A DNA stretch of 64,000 nucleotides from Rhizobium sp. Leaf262 (lineage in GTDB: Bacteria; Pseudomonadota; Alphaproteobacteria; Rhizobiales; Rhizobiaceae), in NCBI RefSeq assembly GCF_001422245.1, contig NZ_LMMM01000019.1, positions 1-64,000 on the forward strand. Direction: 5' to 3'. The first letter of the stretch is position 1. Every line of letters begins with the position of its first letter. A program made the position numbers and the translations under genes. The notes under the pieces are model-generated. The model was not told where the DNA came from. It saw only the letters and a list, made by a program, of their open reading frames with translations, and ran no database searches. This document shows, piece after piece, positions 35,299-43,651 of this stretch.

Positions 35299-36114
35299 AT
35301 GGCCTTGGAAAGACCTTTCGCAGCGGCAATGTTTGCTGCTGTTTCAACATGCTGCCTTTACATGACGCCGGCGCTGGCAGCACAGCCTGCACAGTGCACG
35401 GTCATCATGGATGTGGCGAGTGGACGGACGTTGCATCGAGACGGTGCGTGCGACAAGGCTTTTGCGCCACAGTCTTCCTTCAAACTTCCGCTTGCCATCA
35501 TGGGTTATGATGCAGGTATTCTGAAGGACGGGACGACACCGCGCTGGGACTACAAGGCCGAATGGAAGAAGCCGAAGCGCGAGCAAAAATCCGTCGATCC
35601 GACCATTTGGGAACGAGATTCCATCGTCTGGTATTCGCAGGAGATAACGCGGCGCCTGGGCGAGCAGAAATTTGCCGATTATGTGCGCCGTTTCGACTAT
35701 GGCAATGCGGATGTGAAGGGCGTCAAGGGGCGCACCGACGGGCTGACGGAAGCCTGGCTGATGTCGTCGCTGCAAATCTCAGCCGACCAGCAGGTCGATT
35801 TCCTGCGTCGTTTCCTGACCGGAAAGCTGCCTGTGTCCAAGGATGCGTCTGACAAGACAAAGGCGATCATTCCCAGCTTTGCCGCAGCGGATGGCTGGCA
35901 GATTCAGGGCAAGACGGGCTCTGGCCGCATGCGTACCAAAGCGGGCAAATACGATGGCGACAGCTGGCTCGGCTGGTTCGTCGGCTGGGCGCAGAAAGGC
36001 GACAGGCAGGTGGTCTTTGCCACTGTCAACGTCAAGGACTGGAAGAGCGACGAGCCAATCAGCTTTGCCACGCGGGATGCGCTGATTGCCGATCTGCCGA
36101 AACTGGTAAAATAA
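35299..36114 (+). CDS. class D (OXA-type) beta-lactamase
   Basis: A 271-residue exported serine beta-lactamase with signal peptide about 1-28 (ending PALA-AQ). Class D signatures are complete: S59-x-x-K62 (SSFK, the Lys being carboxylated in the class), S108-I-V110, Y134-G-N136, W153 in EAWLMSSLQIS and K205-T-G207. It hydrolyses beta-lactams in the periplasm; the spectrum cannot be told from sequence. GGAG lies 5 nt before ATG 35299; a much longer in-frame extension upstream is antisense to the Hsp70-like gene and rejected. No mobile element flanks it, so it appears to be a resident chromosomal gene. Confidence 0.88.
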   Translation: MALERPFAAAMFAAVSTCCLYMTPALAAQPAQCTVIMDVASGRTLHRDGACDKAFAPQSSFKLPLAIMGYDAGILKDGTTPRWDYKAEWKKPKREQKSVDPTIWERDSIVWYSQEITRRLGEQKFADYVRRFDYGNADVKGVKGRTDGLTEAWLMSSLQISADQQVDFLRRFLTGKLPVSKDASDKTKAIIPSFAAADGWQIQGKTGSGRMRTKAGKYDGDSWLGWFVGWAQKGDRQVVFATVNVKDWKSDEPISFATRDALIADLPKLVK

Positions 36115-36116
36115 GC

Positions 36117-36320
36117 CTATCGGATAAAGCGCCTGGATGCCCAGATAACGGCGAGGCCCGCGATGAGAACAAGCGCCCCGCGCAGCATCCACGGGCTCTG
36201 GTTGATCATGAAACTGGAGGCGGGGTAGGGGAAGTATCCGCTGCCCTGTCCAATCCAGACCAGACCGATAAGCATGAGAAGAGCGCCGAAAACGGTCAGG
36301 GAAATCCGAAGTATCTGCAT
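36117..36320 (-). CDS. small two-TM membrane protein
   Basis: A 67-residue protein with hydrophobic segments at about 7-25 and 45-62 and a basic C-terminus (ASRRFIR). GAGG lies 8 nt upstream of ATG 36320. It converges with the beta-lactamase gene (2-nt gap) and lies downstream of a terminator that ends the preceding minus-strand transcript. Function unknown. Confidence 0.65.
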   Translation of the reverse strand: MQILRISLTVFGALLMLIGLVWIGQGSGYFPYPASSFMINQSPWMLRGALVLIAGLAVIWASRRFIR

Positions 36321-36337
36321 GATGGGCCTCGACAGGG

Positions 36338-36368
36338 AAAAACCTCCCCGGAGCTTACTCCGGAGAGG
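36338..36368 (-). terminator. intrinsic terminator of the DUF3431-like gene
   Basis: CCTCCCCGGAG and CTCCGGAGAGG form an 11-bp stem with one mismatch and a 4-nt loop, followed on the minus strand by TTTTT, 55 nt after the upstream stop. The small membrane-protein gene 18 nt further on would need read-through. Confidence 0.75.
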
Positions 36369-36422
36369 CGGCAATAGCCATCTGTTTGGCTCGTCTGGCG
36401 ACGCTTTGGTGAAGACCGCCAA

Positions 36423-37376
36423 TTACTCGGCTGGCTGGTGGGCGGCCAGTTTCATTTCTTCCAGTCGTTCGCGCATGACGTTCTGTAAAAGAGCGCCGAC
36501 GTCGTTCATGGACATGCCCTGATCCGCAAGGCCGAGAACGAGATCGCTGAGGTCCATACGGGTCGTATCCGTCACTCCCGGCAGATTGAGGGCGCTGGCG
36601 TGCTGGTCGATAAAGGGAATTCGGCGGTAGAAACTTTCACCGAAGATATGAAGCCACATGCGTTCCAGAATGTAGCCATTGGCTTTGGCCTCGCCAGTTG
36701 CGAAGTCATAGATCAATTGCTTCGATTCGGACGACAGGCGAGCGACATGATAGTTGCGAACGGCAAAGATCGCACCGTAGGAGAAAACGCCGACGGTGTG
36801 CCGCGCAGCCTCTTCGGCCTGTGCATCCAGCTTCCATTTTTTCAGCACATGGGCGGCGATATTGCTTGTGTTGGTGGAAATGCCTTCCAGAATTTTGTAG
36901 ACCAAGCCCATGTTCCAGGCGCCTGGATCGTTGAATTCCAAAGCCTTCCAGTCCATGAGCGAGAAGGTTTCGGGGCGCACGCGCAGTTGCAGCGGGAAAT
37001 ACTGCTGATAACGCTCCATGAGGTCTGCCGGTGGAATATTGTTGGCCTCGAGCCACTGCCAGGACAGGGCTTGGACATCGTCCCATTTGCGCCAGTTCTT
37101 CAGAAGAGCGATGAAATCGGGACTGTGCGTCAGGGGATCTCCCTGGCTGAAGACGGTAAAGTCGCGATTGTCTGGCGCACGCGTCATCATGTGGTGAATA
37201 TAGGTCTCGGACTCGCGCCCGATATTGGGCCGTGCGATGATCTCGTCGGCGCGCTCCAGCACCTCCGGTGACGTGATCTCCTCTCCCTTGTTGTAAATGA
37301 TAACGTTGAAATCGACTGGAATATCAACGATCCACTCAAGAGCTTCGTTGTATCTCGCTAAAACGACAGTATGCAT
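36423..37376 (-). CDS. DUF3431-like putative glycosyltransferase-related protein
   Basis: A 317-residue soluble protein. The N-terminus MHTVVLARYNEALEWI, then FNVIIYNKGEEI and NIGRESETYIHHM, resembles DUF3431, a family with a glycosyltransferase-like fold often found in polysaccharide loci. FTVFSQGDPLTHSPDFI fits the same family. ATG 37376 is preceded by AGAGGGA at 5 nt. No substrate can be proposed, and there are no adjacent polysaccharide genes. Confidence 0.65.
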   Translation of the reverse strand: MHTVVLARYNEALEWIVDIPVDFNVIIYNKGEEITSPEVLERADEIIARPNIGRESETYIHHMMTRAPDNRDFTVFSQGDPLTHSPDFIALLKNWRKWDDVQALSWQWLEANNIPPADLMERYQQYFPLQLRVRPETFSLMDWKALEFNDPGAWNMGLVYKILEGISTNTSNIAAHVLKKWKLDAQAEEAARHTVGVFSYGAIFAVRNYHVARLSSESKQLIYDFATGEAKANGYILERMWLHIFGESFYRRIPFIDQHASALNLPGVTDTTRMDLSDLVLGLADQGMSMNDVGALLQNVMRERLEEMKLAAHQPAE

Positions 37377-37505
37377 GGAGTCCCTCTGATCAATATGAGA
37401 GCGACCGTTGACGAACGGCGATCTATACATGCAGGCTACTCGTCTAAGCTTGTGCGGACGTTGTGCGGCCAAGTTGCGCCAAGCGTTGTTGGTGGCGCAG
37501 AAAGT

Positions 37506-37538
37506 AAAAACCCCCGCGCACAACTGCGGACGAGGGTT
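37506..37538 (-). terminator. intrinsic terminator of the SDR gene
   Basis: On the minus strand AACCC-tcgt-CCGC pairs with GCG-c-GGGGGTT and is followed by a T-run (five A on the plus strand, 37506-37510). It lies about 16 nt after the SDR stop. Confidence 0.65.
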
Positions 37539-37554
37539 CGGCGTCGTGGTGGCG

Positions 37555-38343
37555 TCAAATGGACTTCGACGCGCCACCATCGACACGCAGCATCGTGCCT
37601 GTGATATAGCTGGCGGGCTCGGAGCAGAGGAATGCACCGGCGGCTGCAAATTCATCGACCTTGCCGAGACGGCCTGCGGGGATGGTCTTCAGCGACGCTT
37701 CGCGAATCTCTTCGACACTTTTGCCAAGCCGCTTTGCGTTGGCTCCGTCCAGCTCGTCGATGCGGTCGGTGTGGATGCGTCCGGGAAGCAGCAGATTGGC
37801 GGTAACGCCGAACCCGGCGATCTCGGTCGCCAGTGTCTTGTTCCAGCCCACCAGTGCGCCGCGCAGGGTATTGGACAGCGCCAGATTGGGGATGGGCTCG
37901 AAGACGCCGGACGATGCGACGGTGAGGATACGGCCCCAGCCTTGCTCTTTCATCTGCGGCAGCAGCGCGCCGGTCAGCGTGATCACGCGCAACACCATGG
38001 ACTGGAAAAAGGTGTCCAGCTTGTCGATGGTGATATCCTGAGCGGTGCCGGGGGTCGGGCCACCGGTGTTGTTGACGAGAATATCGATGCCGCCCAGCTT
38101 GTCCTTCACTGCCTGGACCATGGAAGGGACGAAGTTTTCTTCCGCCAGGTCGCCCCAGACCCAGTCCGCCTTGCCCTTGCCGAGAGCGTTGATGGATTTT
38201 GCATTCGCATCCAGCCTGTCGCCACTGCGCCCGACCAGCAGGACATGAGCGCCTTCTTTGGCGAGCGCAGACGCTATGCCGAGGCCAAGGCCGCGTGACG
38301 AGGCCAGAACGAGGGCGCGTTTACCCGAAATGCCGAAATCCAT
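37555..38343 (-). CDS. short-chain dehydrogenase/reductase-like protein with atypical active site
   Basis: A 262-residue SDR fold: nucleotide motif ASSRGLGLGIASALAKEG (TGxxxGxG-like) and the NAG-like segment ILVNNTGGP. After the Ser of ILTVASSGVF the catalytic Tyr-x-x-x-Lys is missing; SNTLR occupies the place. The C-terminus ITGTMLRVDGG is normal. This fits a beta-ketoacyl reductase-like SDR subgroup lacking the usual tetrad, so the catalytic mechanism is uncertain. CAGGAGT precedes ATG 38343. It is divergent from the ETF-quinone oxidoreductase gene. Confidence 0.8.
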   Translation of the reverse strand: MDFGISGKRALVLASSRGLGLGIASALAKEGAHVLLVGRSGDRLDANAKSINALGKGKADWVWGDLAEENFVPSMVQAVKDKLGGIDILVNNTGGPTPGTAQDITIDKLDTFFQSMVLRVITLTGALLPQMKEQGWGRILTVASSGVFEPIPNLALSNTLRGALVGWNKTLATEIAGFGVTANLLLPGRIHTDRIDELDGANAKRLGKSVEEIREASLKTIPAGRLGKVDEFAAAGAFLCSEPASYITGTMLRVDGGASKSI

Positions 38344-38507
38344 TGCTCTACTCCTGAATAGTGTGGCCGTTGTTATAGAGCCGGGCCCCGGCATTTTGAA
38401 GCGCATATCACCTTTATTTCGATGAGGCCGTCTGCGGAAATGGAGGCGCGGCGAGGGCGGAGGTTCCCGGTCGACTTGACCGAAACGGCCTCCTTGCATT
38501 ATCTGAA

Positions 38508-38521
38508 TTACGTGAACGTAA
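38508..38521. promoter_or_regulatory. palindrome TTACGT-GA-ACGTAA, candidate LiuR/MerR-type operator
   Basis: A perfect 6-2-6 inverted repeat in the SDR/ETF-QO divergent gap. From memory it resembles MerR-family LiuR motifs that control branched-chain amino-acid and fatty-acid catabolism, a pathway that delivers electrons to ETF-QO. The regulator assignment is a guess. Confidence 0.4.
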
Positions 38522-38543
38522 AAGTAAGATATCGGGTTGATGT

Positions 38544-38578
38544 TCGATAATGTCATAACCACACTCGATATTGTCATA
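38544..38578. repeat. 14-bp direct repeat in the ETF-QO upstream region
   Basis: TCGATAATGTCATA (38544-38557) and TCGATATTGTCATA (38565-38578) differ at one base and start 21 bp apart, two helical turns, which is typical of tandem protein-binding sites. The regulator is unknown. Confidence 0.5.
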
Positions 38579-38744
38579 GCGAGTGGGAGGCTTTGCCGCA
38601 GTTCAACCTCGACAACGGCTTTGCGCTTTGCAAAGAATGGGTTGAAGCGAAAGCGCAAGGAGCGGGCAAACGGGTGGAGTGAACTTCATCGCGCCTGCTG
38701 AGTTCAAGAAAGACAATGCCGGGCGGGACCGGCGAGGTGAGAGG

Positions 38745-40415
38745 ATGTCAATGACGGATGCGATGGAACTGCCAGAACGGGAATCGATGGAGTTCGACGT
38801 TGTCGTCGTTGGCGCCGGGCCTGCCGGTCTTTCGGCAGCGATACGACTGAAACAGATCAATCCAGACCTGTCCGTCGTCGTGTTGGAAAAGGGCGGCGAG
38901 GTCGGTGCGCATATCGTCTCCGGAGCCGTGGTCGATCCCATCGGTATCGATCGGCTTCTACCGGGCTGGCGCGACGAGGAAGGGCATCCTTTCAAGACGG
39001 AAGTCAAGGACGACCAGTTCCTGTTGCTGGGCCCTGCGGGCTCCATCCGTCTGCCGAATTTCGCCATGCCGCCCTTGATGAGCAATCACGGCAACTACAT
39101 CGTTTCGCTGGGTCTCGTCTGTCGCTGGCTGGCGGAGAAGGCGGAAGCGCTCGGCGTCGAGATTTATCCGGGCTTTGCGGCGACCGAGGTGCTGTACAAC
39201 GACGACGGTGCCGTGATCGGTGTCGCCACCGGTGATATGGGCATCGAAAAGAACGGCGAACCCGGACCGGCCTTCACCCGTGGCATGGCGCTGATGGGCA
39301 AATATGTCCTGATCGGGGAAGGTGTGCGGGGCTCTCTGGCCAAGCAGCTGATCCAGAAATTCGATCTGTCGAAAGACAGCGATGTCCAGAAATTCGGCAT
39401 CGGCATCAAGGAACTGTGGCAGGTTAAGCCGGAGAATCACCGGCCGGGACTGGTGCAACACTCATTCGGCTGGCCGCTGGGCATGAAGACGGGTGGTGGC
39501 TCCTTCCTTTATCACCTTGAAGACAATCTCGTTGCCGTGGGCTTAGTGGTTCATCTGAACTACAAGAACCCTTATCTCTATCCCTTCGAGGAATTCCAGC
39601 GCTACAAGACGCATCCGGCCATCGCCCCGACATTCGAGGGCGGCAAACGCCTGTCCTATGGTGCGCGCGCGATTACCGAGGGTGGCTATCAATCCGTCCC
39701 GAAGCTGACCTTTCCCGGCGGCGCGCTGATCGGCTGTTCCGCCGGTTTCGTCAACGTGCCCCGTATCAAGGGCAGCCACAATGCGGTGCTGTCTGGCATG
39801 CTGGCGGCGGAGAAGCTGGCTGATGCGATTGCTGCTGGCCGTGCCAATGACGAAGTCGTCGAGATCGAGAACGAGTGGCGTGACAGCGATATCGGTAAGG
39901 ACCTCAAACGCGTCAGGAACGTCAAGCCGCTATGGTCGAAATTCGGCACCGCACTCGGCGTCGGTCTGGGCGGTCTCGACATGTGGACCAACCAGCTCTT
40001 TGGCTTCTCCCTTTTCGGAACGCTGAAACACGGCAAGACCGATGCGCAGAGCCTGGAGCCCGCGAAGTTCCACAAGCCGATCGCCTATCCGAAGCCGGAC
40101 GGCGTGCTGACCTTCGACCGCCTGTCCTCGGTCTTCCTTTCTTCCACCAACCATGAGGAAGACCAGCCTGTGCACCTGCAGGTCAAAGACATGGAGCTGC
40201 AAAAACGCTCCGAACACGACGTCTATGCCGGACCTTCCACCCGCTACTGTCCTGCCGGGGTTTACGAATGGGTGGAGAAGGATGGTGAAGACGTTTACGT
40301 CATCAACGCCCAGAATTGCGTGCACTGCAAGACCTGCGACATCAAGGACCCCAACCAGAACATCAACTGGGTGCCGCCGCAGGGCGGTGAAGGCCCGGTC
40401 TATGCAAATATGTGA
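38745..40415 (+). CDS. electron-transfer flavoprotein:ubiquinone oxidoreductase
   Basis: A 556-residue ETF-QO. The N-terminal FAD domain has DVVVVGAGPAGLSAAIRL; the body has GAHIVSGAVVDPIG and GCSAGFVNVPRIKGSHNA. The C-terminus carries the 4Fe-4S cluster cysteines (ARYCPAGVYEW-like STRYCPAGVYEW, then CVHCKTCDIKDP) and ends WVPPQGGEGPVYANM. It passes electrons from acyl-CoA dehydrogenases via ETF to quinone at the membrane. ATG 38745 has GAGGT 6 nt upstream; ATG 38679 would add 22 atypical residues. Confidence 0.95.
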   Translation: MSMTDAMELPERESMEFDVVVVGAGPAGLSAAIRLKQINPDLSVVVLEKGGEVGAHIVSGAVVDPIGIDRLLPGWRDEEGHPFKTEVKDDQFLLLGPAGSIRLPNFAMPPLMSNHGNYIVSLGLVCRWLAEKAEALGVEIYPGFAATEVLYNDDGAVIGVATGDMGIEKNGEPGPAFTRGMALMGKYVLIGEGVRGSLAKQLIQKFDLSKDSDVQKFGIGIKELWQVKPENHRPGLVQHSFGWPLGMKTGGGSFLYHLEDNLVAVGLVVHLNYKNPYLYPFEEFQRYKTHPAIAPTFEGGKRLSYGARAITEGGYQSVPKLTFPGGALIGCSAGFVNVPRIKGSHNAVLSGMLAAEKLADAIAAGRANDEVVEIENEWRDSDIGKDLKRVRNVKPLWSKFGTALGVGLGGLDMWTNQLFGFSLFGTLKHGKTDAQSLEPAKFHKPIAYPKPDGVLTFDRLSSVFLSSTNHEEDQPVHLQVKDMELQKRSEHDVYAGPSTRYCPAGVYEWVEKDGEDVYVINAQNCVHCKTCDIKDPNQNINWVPPQGGEGPVYANM

Positions 40416-40948
40416 GCCTTGCCGCAAATGGCGTTGACGCAACAATGGTGACGATCCGTGCCGCAAGGCAGGACGAGTTCGCTCGTCTGGCCGAAATCGA
40501 ACTCGATGCCTTCGCGGTGTGGGCTCAGGCTTGCGGCACTTCGCTGGAGCCATCCGTAGCGCCCGATCATCTGCTCCAGGAAAGCCTCGATCACGAGCTG
40601 CTTCTGGTCGCTGAAGAGGGTGGGCGTCTCCTTGGATTTTCGCTTGGGCTGGTTGTCGATGACGACCTATACCTTGTCGAAATCGATGTGGAGCGCGCCG
40701 CACAGGGCAAAGGCGTGGGCCGCAGCCTCATGCTCGCATTGCTTGAGGAGGGCAGGAAACGGGGCTTGACCTCGGCGCTGCTGACCACGGATCGACACGT
40801 GCCATTCAACGCGCCGTTTTACACGAAGCTTGGATTTTGCATTCTCGAAGGAGCCGACACGCCGGTTTTCCTGCGTAAAAGGCTCCAAAAGCAGATTGAA
40901 TCCGGGCTTGATGCAGAACGCCGCGTGGGGATGCGATTGATTTTGTGA
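40412..40948 (+). CDS. GNAT-family N-acetyltransferase
   Basis: A 178-residue acetyltransferase with the acetyl-CoA motif AAQGKGVGRSLMLALLEEGRKRG (Q/R-x-x-G-x-G/A) and the C-terminal FYTKLGF. The GTG at 40412 overlaps the ETF-QO stop by 4 nt; an internal ATG at 40445 would give a more typical N-terminus, so the start is uncertain. Substrate unknown. Confidence 0.8.
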   Translation: MSLAANGVDATMVTIRAARQDEFARLAEIELDAFAVWAQACGTSLEPSVAPDHLLQESLDHELLLVAEEGGRLLGFSLGLVVDDDLYLVEIDVERAAQGKGVGRSLMLALLEEGRKRGLTSALLTTDRHVPFNAPFYTKLGFCILEGADTPVFLRKRLQKQIESGLDAERRVGMRLIL

Positions 40949-41122
40949 CGGGGTGAGCCTTCTACCGGATGGCGGCTGAACAAATCGTCCGCTGCCCGGT
41001 TAGTGAAATAAATCTCGGTATCCAGGGGATTTGCAGTAACGATGCGGATAAACTAAGTAGTTGAGGGCAACCTGCACGGGGCGCGGATGGGCGTGCCCGC
41101 TATTGGGTTTGGGAGTGAATGA

Positions 41123-41869
41123 ATGGCTAGTCTGGCCAATGTGGTTTCGGTTTTGCGACAGAATGTCAAGCTCGCACTCGGTGCATCGGTGGCGTTGATC
41201 GCGCTGGTGTCGATGGACGGACGCCCCGCCATGGCGGCCAGCTGCCGGGCGGATGCCGCCGCGCAGATCGACTGGAGCGAATGCAACAAGCGTCTCTTGA
41301 TGCTGGGCGGCAGCGTTCTTGATGGCGCAGACCTTCACGGCACCGACTTTACCTATACCGACCTGCGCGGTTCGTCCTTGAACAAGGCGAATTTCGAAAA
41401 GGCCAAGCTTATTCGCACCTCGCTGGCATCCTCTCAGTTGCAGAATGCCAACCTCGTGAAAATCGAGGCCTACCGAAGCGATTTCAGTGATGTGGATGCG
41501 GAAAACGCGAAATTCATCAATGCGGAAATGCAGCGGGCGAATTTTGAAAACGCCAAGCTGGTCAACACCGATTTCACCAAGGCCGAGCTCGGCCGCGCCG
41601 ATTTCGAAGGTGCGACGCTGACCGGTACGAAGTTCAGCATGGCCAATCTGTCCCGTGCCCGCTTCGAAGGTGCGAAATTCACGGGTCCCATCGACTTCGA
41701 AAGCTCCTTCCTGCTGCTGGCGCGCATCGAAGGTCTCGACCTTTCCTCTGCCACCGGTCTCGACCAGAAGCAGATCGATATCGCCTGTGGCGATGCCAAA
41801 ACAAAGCTGCCACAGGGACTGACGATGCCGACATCCTGGCCTTGCCCCGAGGACCCCGACGAGGATTGA
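41123..41869 (+). CDS. exported pentapeptide-repeat protein
   Basis: A 248-residue protein with a signal peptide (about 1-38, ending PAMA-AS) and a run of A(D/N)LxX pentapeptides from about 62 to 200 (for example LDGADLHGTDFTYTDLRGSS, ANFENAKLVNTDFTKAELGR). Such repeats fold into a right-handed quadrilateral beta-helix. Cys pairs flank the repeats (SCRADA..SECNKR and IACGDA..WPCPED). A periplasmic structural or protein-binding role is likely; nothing more specific can be said. Confidence 0.8.
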   Translation: MASLANVVSVLRQNVKLALGASVALIALVSMDGRPAMAASCRADAAAQIDWSECNKRLLMLGGSVLDGADLHGTDFTYTDLRGSSLNKANFEKAKLIRTSLASSQLQNANLVKIEAYRSDFSDVDAENAKFINAEMQRANFENAKLVNTDFTKAELGRADFEGATLTGTKFSMANLSRARFEGAKFTGPIDFESSFLLLARIEGLDLSSATGLDQKQIDIACGDAKTKLPQGLTMPTSWPCPEDPDED

Positions 41870-41884
41870 GCGATAGGTTTGCGG

Positions 41885-42100
41885 GTGGGGCTCACCCCCC
41901 TCTGTCCTGCCGGACATCTCCCCCACAGGTGGGGAGATTGGCTGGACGCACGCTCCTTGGTTCTCCGCAGCGTCATCACCGGCCTCAATAGTCAAAGCGT
42001 CAAGATGGGCCGTGAGTTTGCCGCGAGCCGTGAGTTTGCCGCGAGTCGATCTCCCCACCTGTGGGGGAGATGCCCGGCAAGGCAGAAGGGGGTGAGCGGC
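41885..42100. repeat. large intergenic inverted repeat (RIME-like), copy 3
   Basis: Left arm 41885-41938 begins gtggggctcacccccctctg; the right arm, about 42046-42100, ends gggggtgagcggc. The spacer between arms is longer than in the other copies because it contains an 18-bp tandem duplication. The right end is only 5 bp from the stop of the minus-strand dehydrogenase gene. Confidence 0.8.
42011..42045. repeat. 18-bp tandem duplication inside inverted repeat copy 3
   Basis: cgtgagtttgccgcgagc is immediately followed by a second copy (42029-42045). It looks like a recent slippage within the spacer of the inverted repeat. Confidence 0.8.
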
Positions 42101-42104
42101 AGTC

Positions 42105-43145
42105 TCAACCGCTCATGACGTCTCCGCCACTAAACCCTGACAAAACAATCTTCCCCCTCGCAGTCCCACTTTCGATCAAAGCGTGCGCCTTCATAAGATT
42201 GGCCGCGTTGATGGTGCCGAAGACGTCCGTCAGCGTCGTCTTGATCTTGCCTGCATCCACCAGTTCCGAAACGTGGTTGAGCAGATTGTGCTGCTCGAGA
42301 ATATCAGCGGTTTCGAACACCGGGCGGGCGAACATCATTTCCCAGTGGATGGAGATGGCTTTCCGCTTGAAGGGCATGGCGTCAAAACCATTGGCGGGAT
42401 CGTCGATCAGCGCGAACCGTCCCTGCGGGGCGATGAGGGCGACGCTGTCGGCGGCGTGGAGGTCGCTTTGGGTGGTGGAGAAAACGAAAGCGGGCGCGCC
42501 GAGGCCGAGCGCTTCCACCTGTGGGGCGAGCGGCTGGCTGTGGTCGATGACATGATGCGCGCCGAGTGCCTTGACCCAATCCTTCGTTTCCGGGCGGGAG
42601 GCCGTGGCGATGACGGTGAGGTCGGTCAATTGCCGGGCAAGCTGGATGGCGATGGAGCCGACGCCGCCTGCGCCGCCGATGATGAGAATGGCCTTTGCCG
42701 CACCCGGCACGGCATCCTTCACCTTCAGCCGGTCGAACAAAGCTTCATAAGCGGTAATGGCTGTGAGGGGCAGGGCGGCTGCTTCCTCGAAGCTGAGGCT
42801 TTTCGGCTTCTTGCCGACGATGCGCTCATCCACCAGATGGAATTCGCTGTTGGAGCCGGGGCGGTTGATGGCACCGGCGTAAAACACCTCGTCGCCCGGC
42901 TTGAACAGGGTGACGCCTTCGCCAACGCACTTGACGATGCCAGCTGCATCGAAGCCCAGAATGCGGGCTTGACCCTGTTCCGGCGGCTGGTTGCGTCGCA
43001 CCTTGGTATCGACCGGATTGACCGAAACGGCCTTCACCTCGACCAGAAGATCATGCCCCTTGGCTTCCGGCACTGATACATCGAGGTCAACAAGCGCATC
43101 TGATTCCGTAATGGCTTTTGCGCTTTTGTAACCGATAGCACGCAT
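42105..43145 (-). CDS. zinc-type alcohol dehydrogenase-like / quinone oxidoreductase (MDR family)
   Basis: A 346-residue medium-chain dehydrogenase/reductase: N-terminal GroES-like domain (SVNPVDTKVRRNQ, ILGFDAAGIVKCVGEGV) and Rossmann motif ILIIGGAGGVGSIAIQLARQ (GxGGVG). Zinc-ligand cysteines are absent, as in quinone oxidoreductase-like members, so it is probably NADPH-dependent and zinc-free. AAGGAG lies 9 nt upstream of ATG 43145. It is divergent from an HxlR regulator with a short shared promoter region. Confidence 0.88.
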   Translation of the reverse strand: MRAIGYKSAKAITESDALVDLDVSVPEAKGHDLLVEVKAVSVNPVDTKVRRNQPPEQGQARILGFDAAGIVKCVGEGVTLFKPGDEVFYAGAINRPGSNSEFHLVDERIVGKKPKSLSFEEAAALPLTAITAYEALFDRLKVKDAVPGAAKAILIIGGAGGVGSIAIQLARQLTDLTVIATASRPETKDWVKALGAHHVIDHSQPLAPQVEALGLGAPAFVFSTTQSDLHAADSVALIAPQGRFALIDDPANGFDAMPFKRKAISIHWEMMFARPVFETADILEQHNLLNHVSELVDAGKIKTTLTDVFGTINAANLMKAHALIESGTARGKIVLSGFSGGDVMSG

Positions 43146-43210
43146 GGCGTTTTCTCCTTTGCTTGTTGCGTTGACCTCTATTTGATAGAGATGAGCAAAC
43201 ACCGCAAGAA

Positions 43211-43233
43211 TGCACATATTCTGTATATACGCA
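43211..43233. promoter_or_regulatory. imperfect palindrome, candidate HxlR operator
   Basis: TGCACATA-ttctgta-TATACGCA matches its reverse complement at 6 of 8 positions per arm, both mismatches being transitions. It lies in the 104-bp divergent gap, 65 bp from the dehydrogenase ATG and 17 bp from the hxlR ATG. Confidence 0.45.
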
Positions 43234-43249
43234 CAAAAAGGATACTGTG

Positions 43250-43651
43250 ATGTCCCGTCCCCGTGCCAAACTGACCGGCAATTTTCCTGGTTGTCCGGTG
43301 GAGTCGACGCTGAGTTTTCTGGATGGAAAATGGAAGGGCGTGATCCTCTATCACCTGATGAATGAGGGGACGCTGCGCTTCAACGCGCTGCGCCGCCACA
43401 TTCCCAATGTCACCCAACGCATGCTGACCAAGCAACTGCGTGAACTGGAAGAGGCGGGGCTGATTTCCCGCAAGGTCTTTGCCGTGGTGCCGCCGCGCGT
43501 GGATTATGATCTGACGCCGCTGGGGATCAGTCTGCAGCCGGTTATCACAGCCCTGAAGGCGTGGGGCGAGACGCATGTTATCTGCAAGGATGGGGAAAAG
43601 CGCGTTGTGCCCCCTGTCGATCTCATCAGGCCGCTGGAGGCCGCCGAGTGA
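43250..43651 (+). CDS. HxlR-family transcriptional regulator
   Basis: A 133-residue HxlR winged-helix protein: GCPVESTLSFLDGKWKGVIL (family signature with Cys), LRFNALRRHIPNVTQRMLTKQLRELEEAGLI (DNA-binding helix) and VDYDLTPLGISLQPVI. The N-terminal Cys is redox- or aldehyde-sensitive in several relatives. ATG 43250 has AAAGGA at 7 nt. GTGA overlap couples it to the aldehyde dehydrogenase gene, and the divergent dehydrogenase completes a likely aldehyde or quinone detoxification unit. Confidence 0.9.
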   Translation: MSRPRAKLTGNFPGCPVESTLSFLDGKWKGVILYHLMNEGTLRFNALRRHIPNVTQRMLTKQLRELEEAGLISRKVFAVVPPRVDYDLTPLGISLQPVITALKAWGETHVICKDGEKRVVPPVDLIRPLEAAE

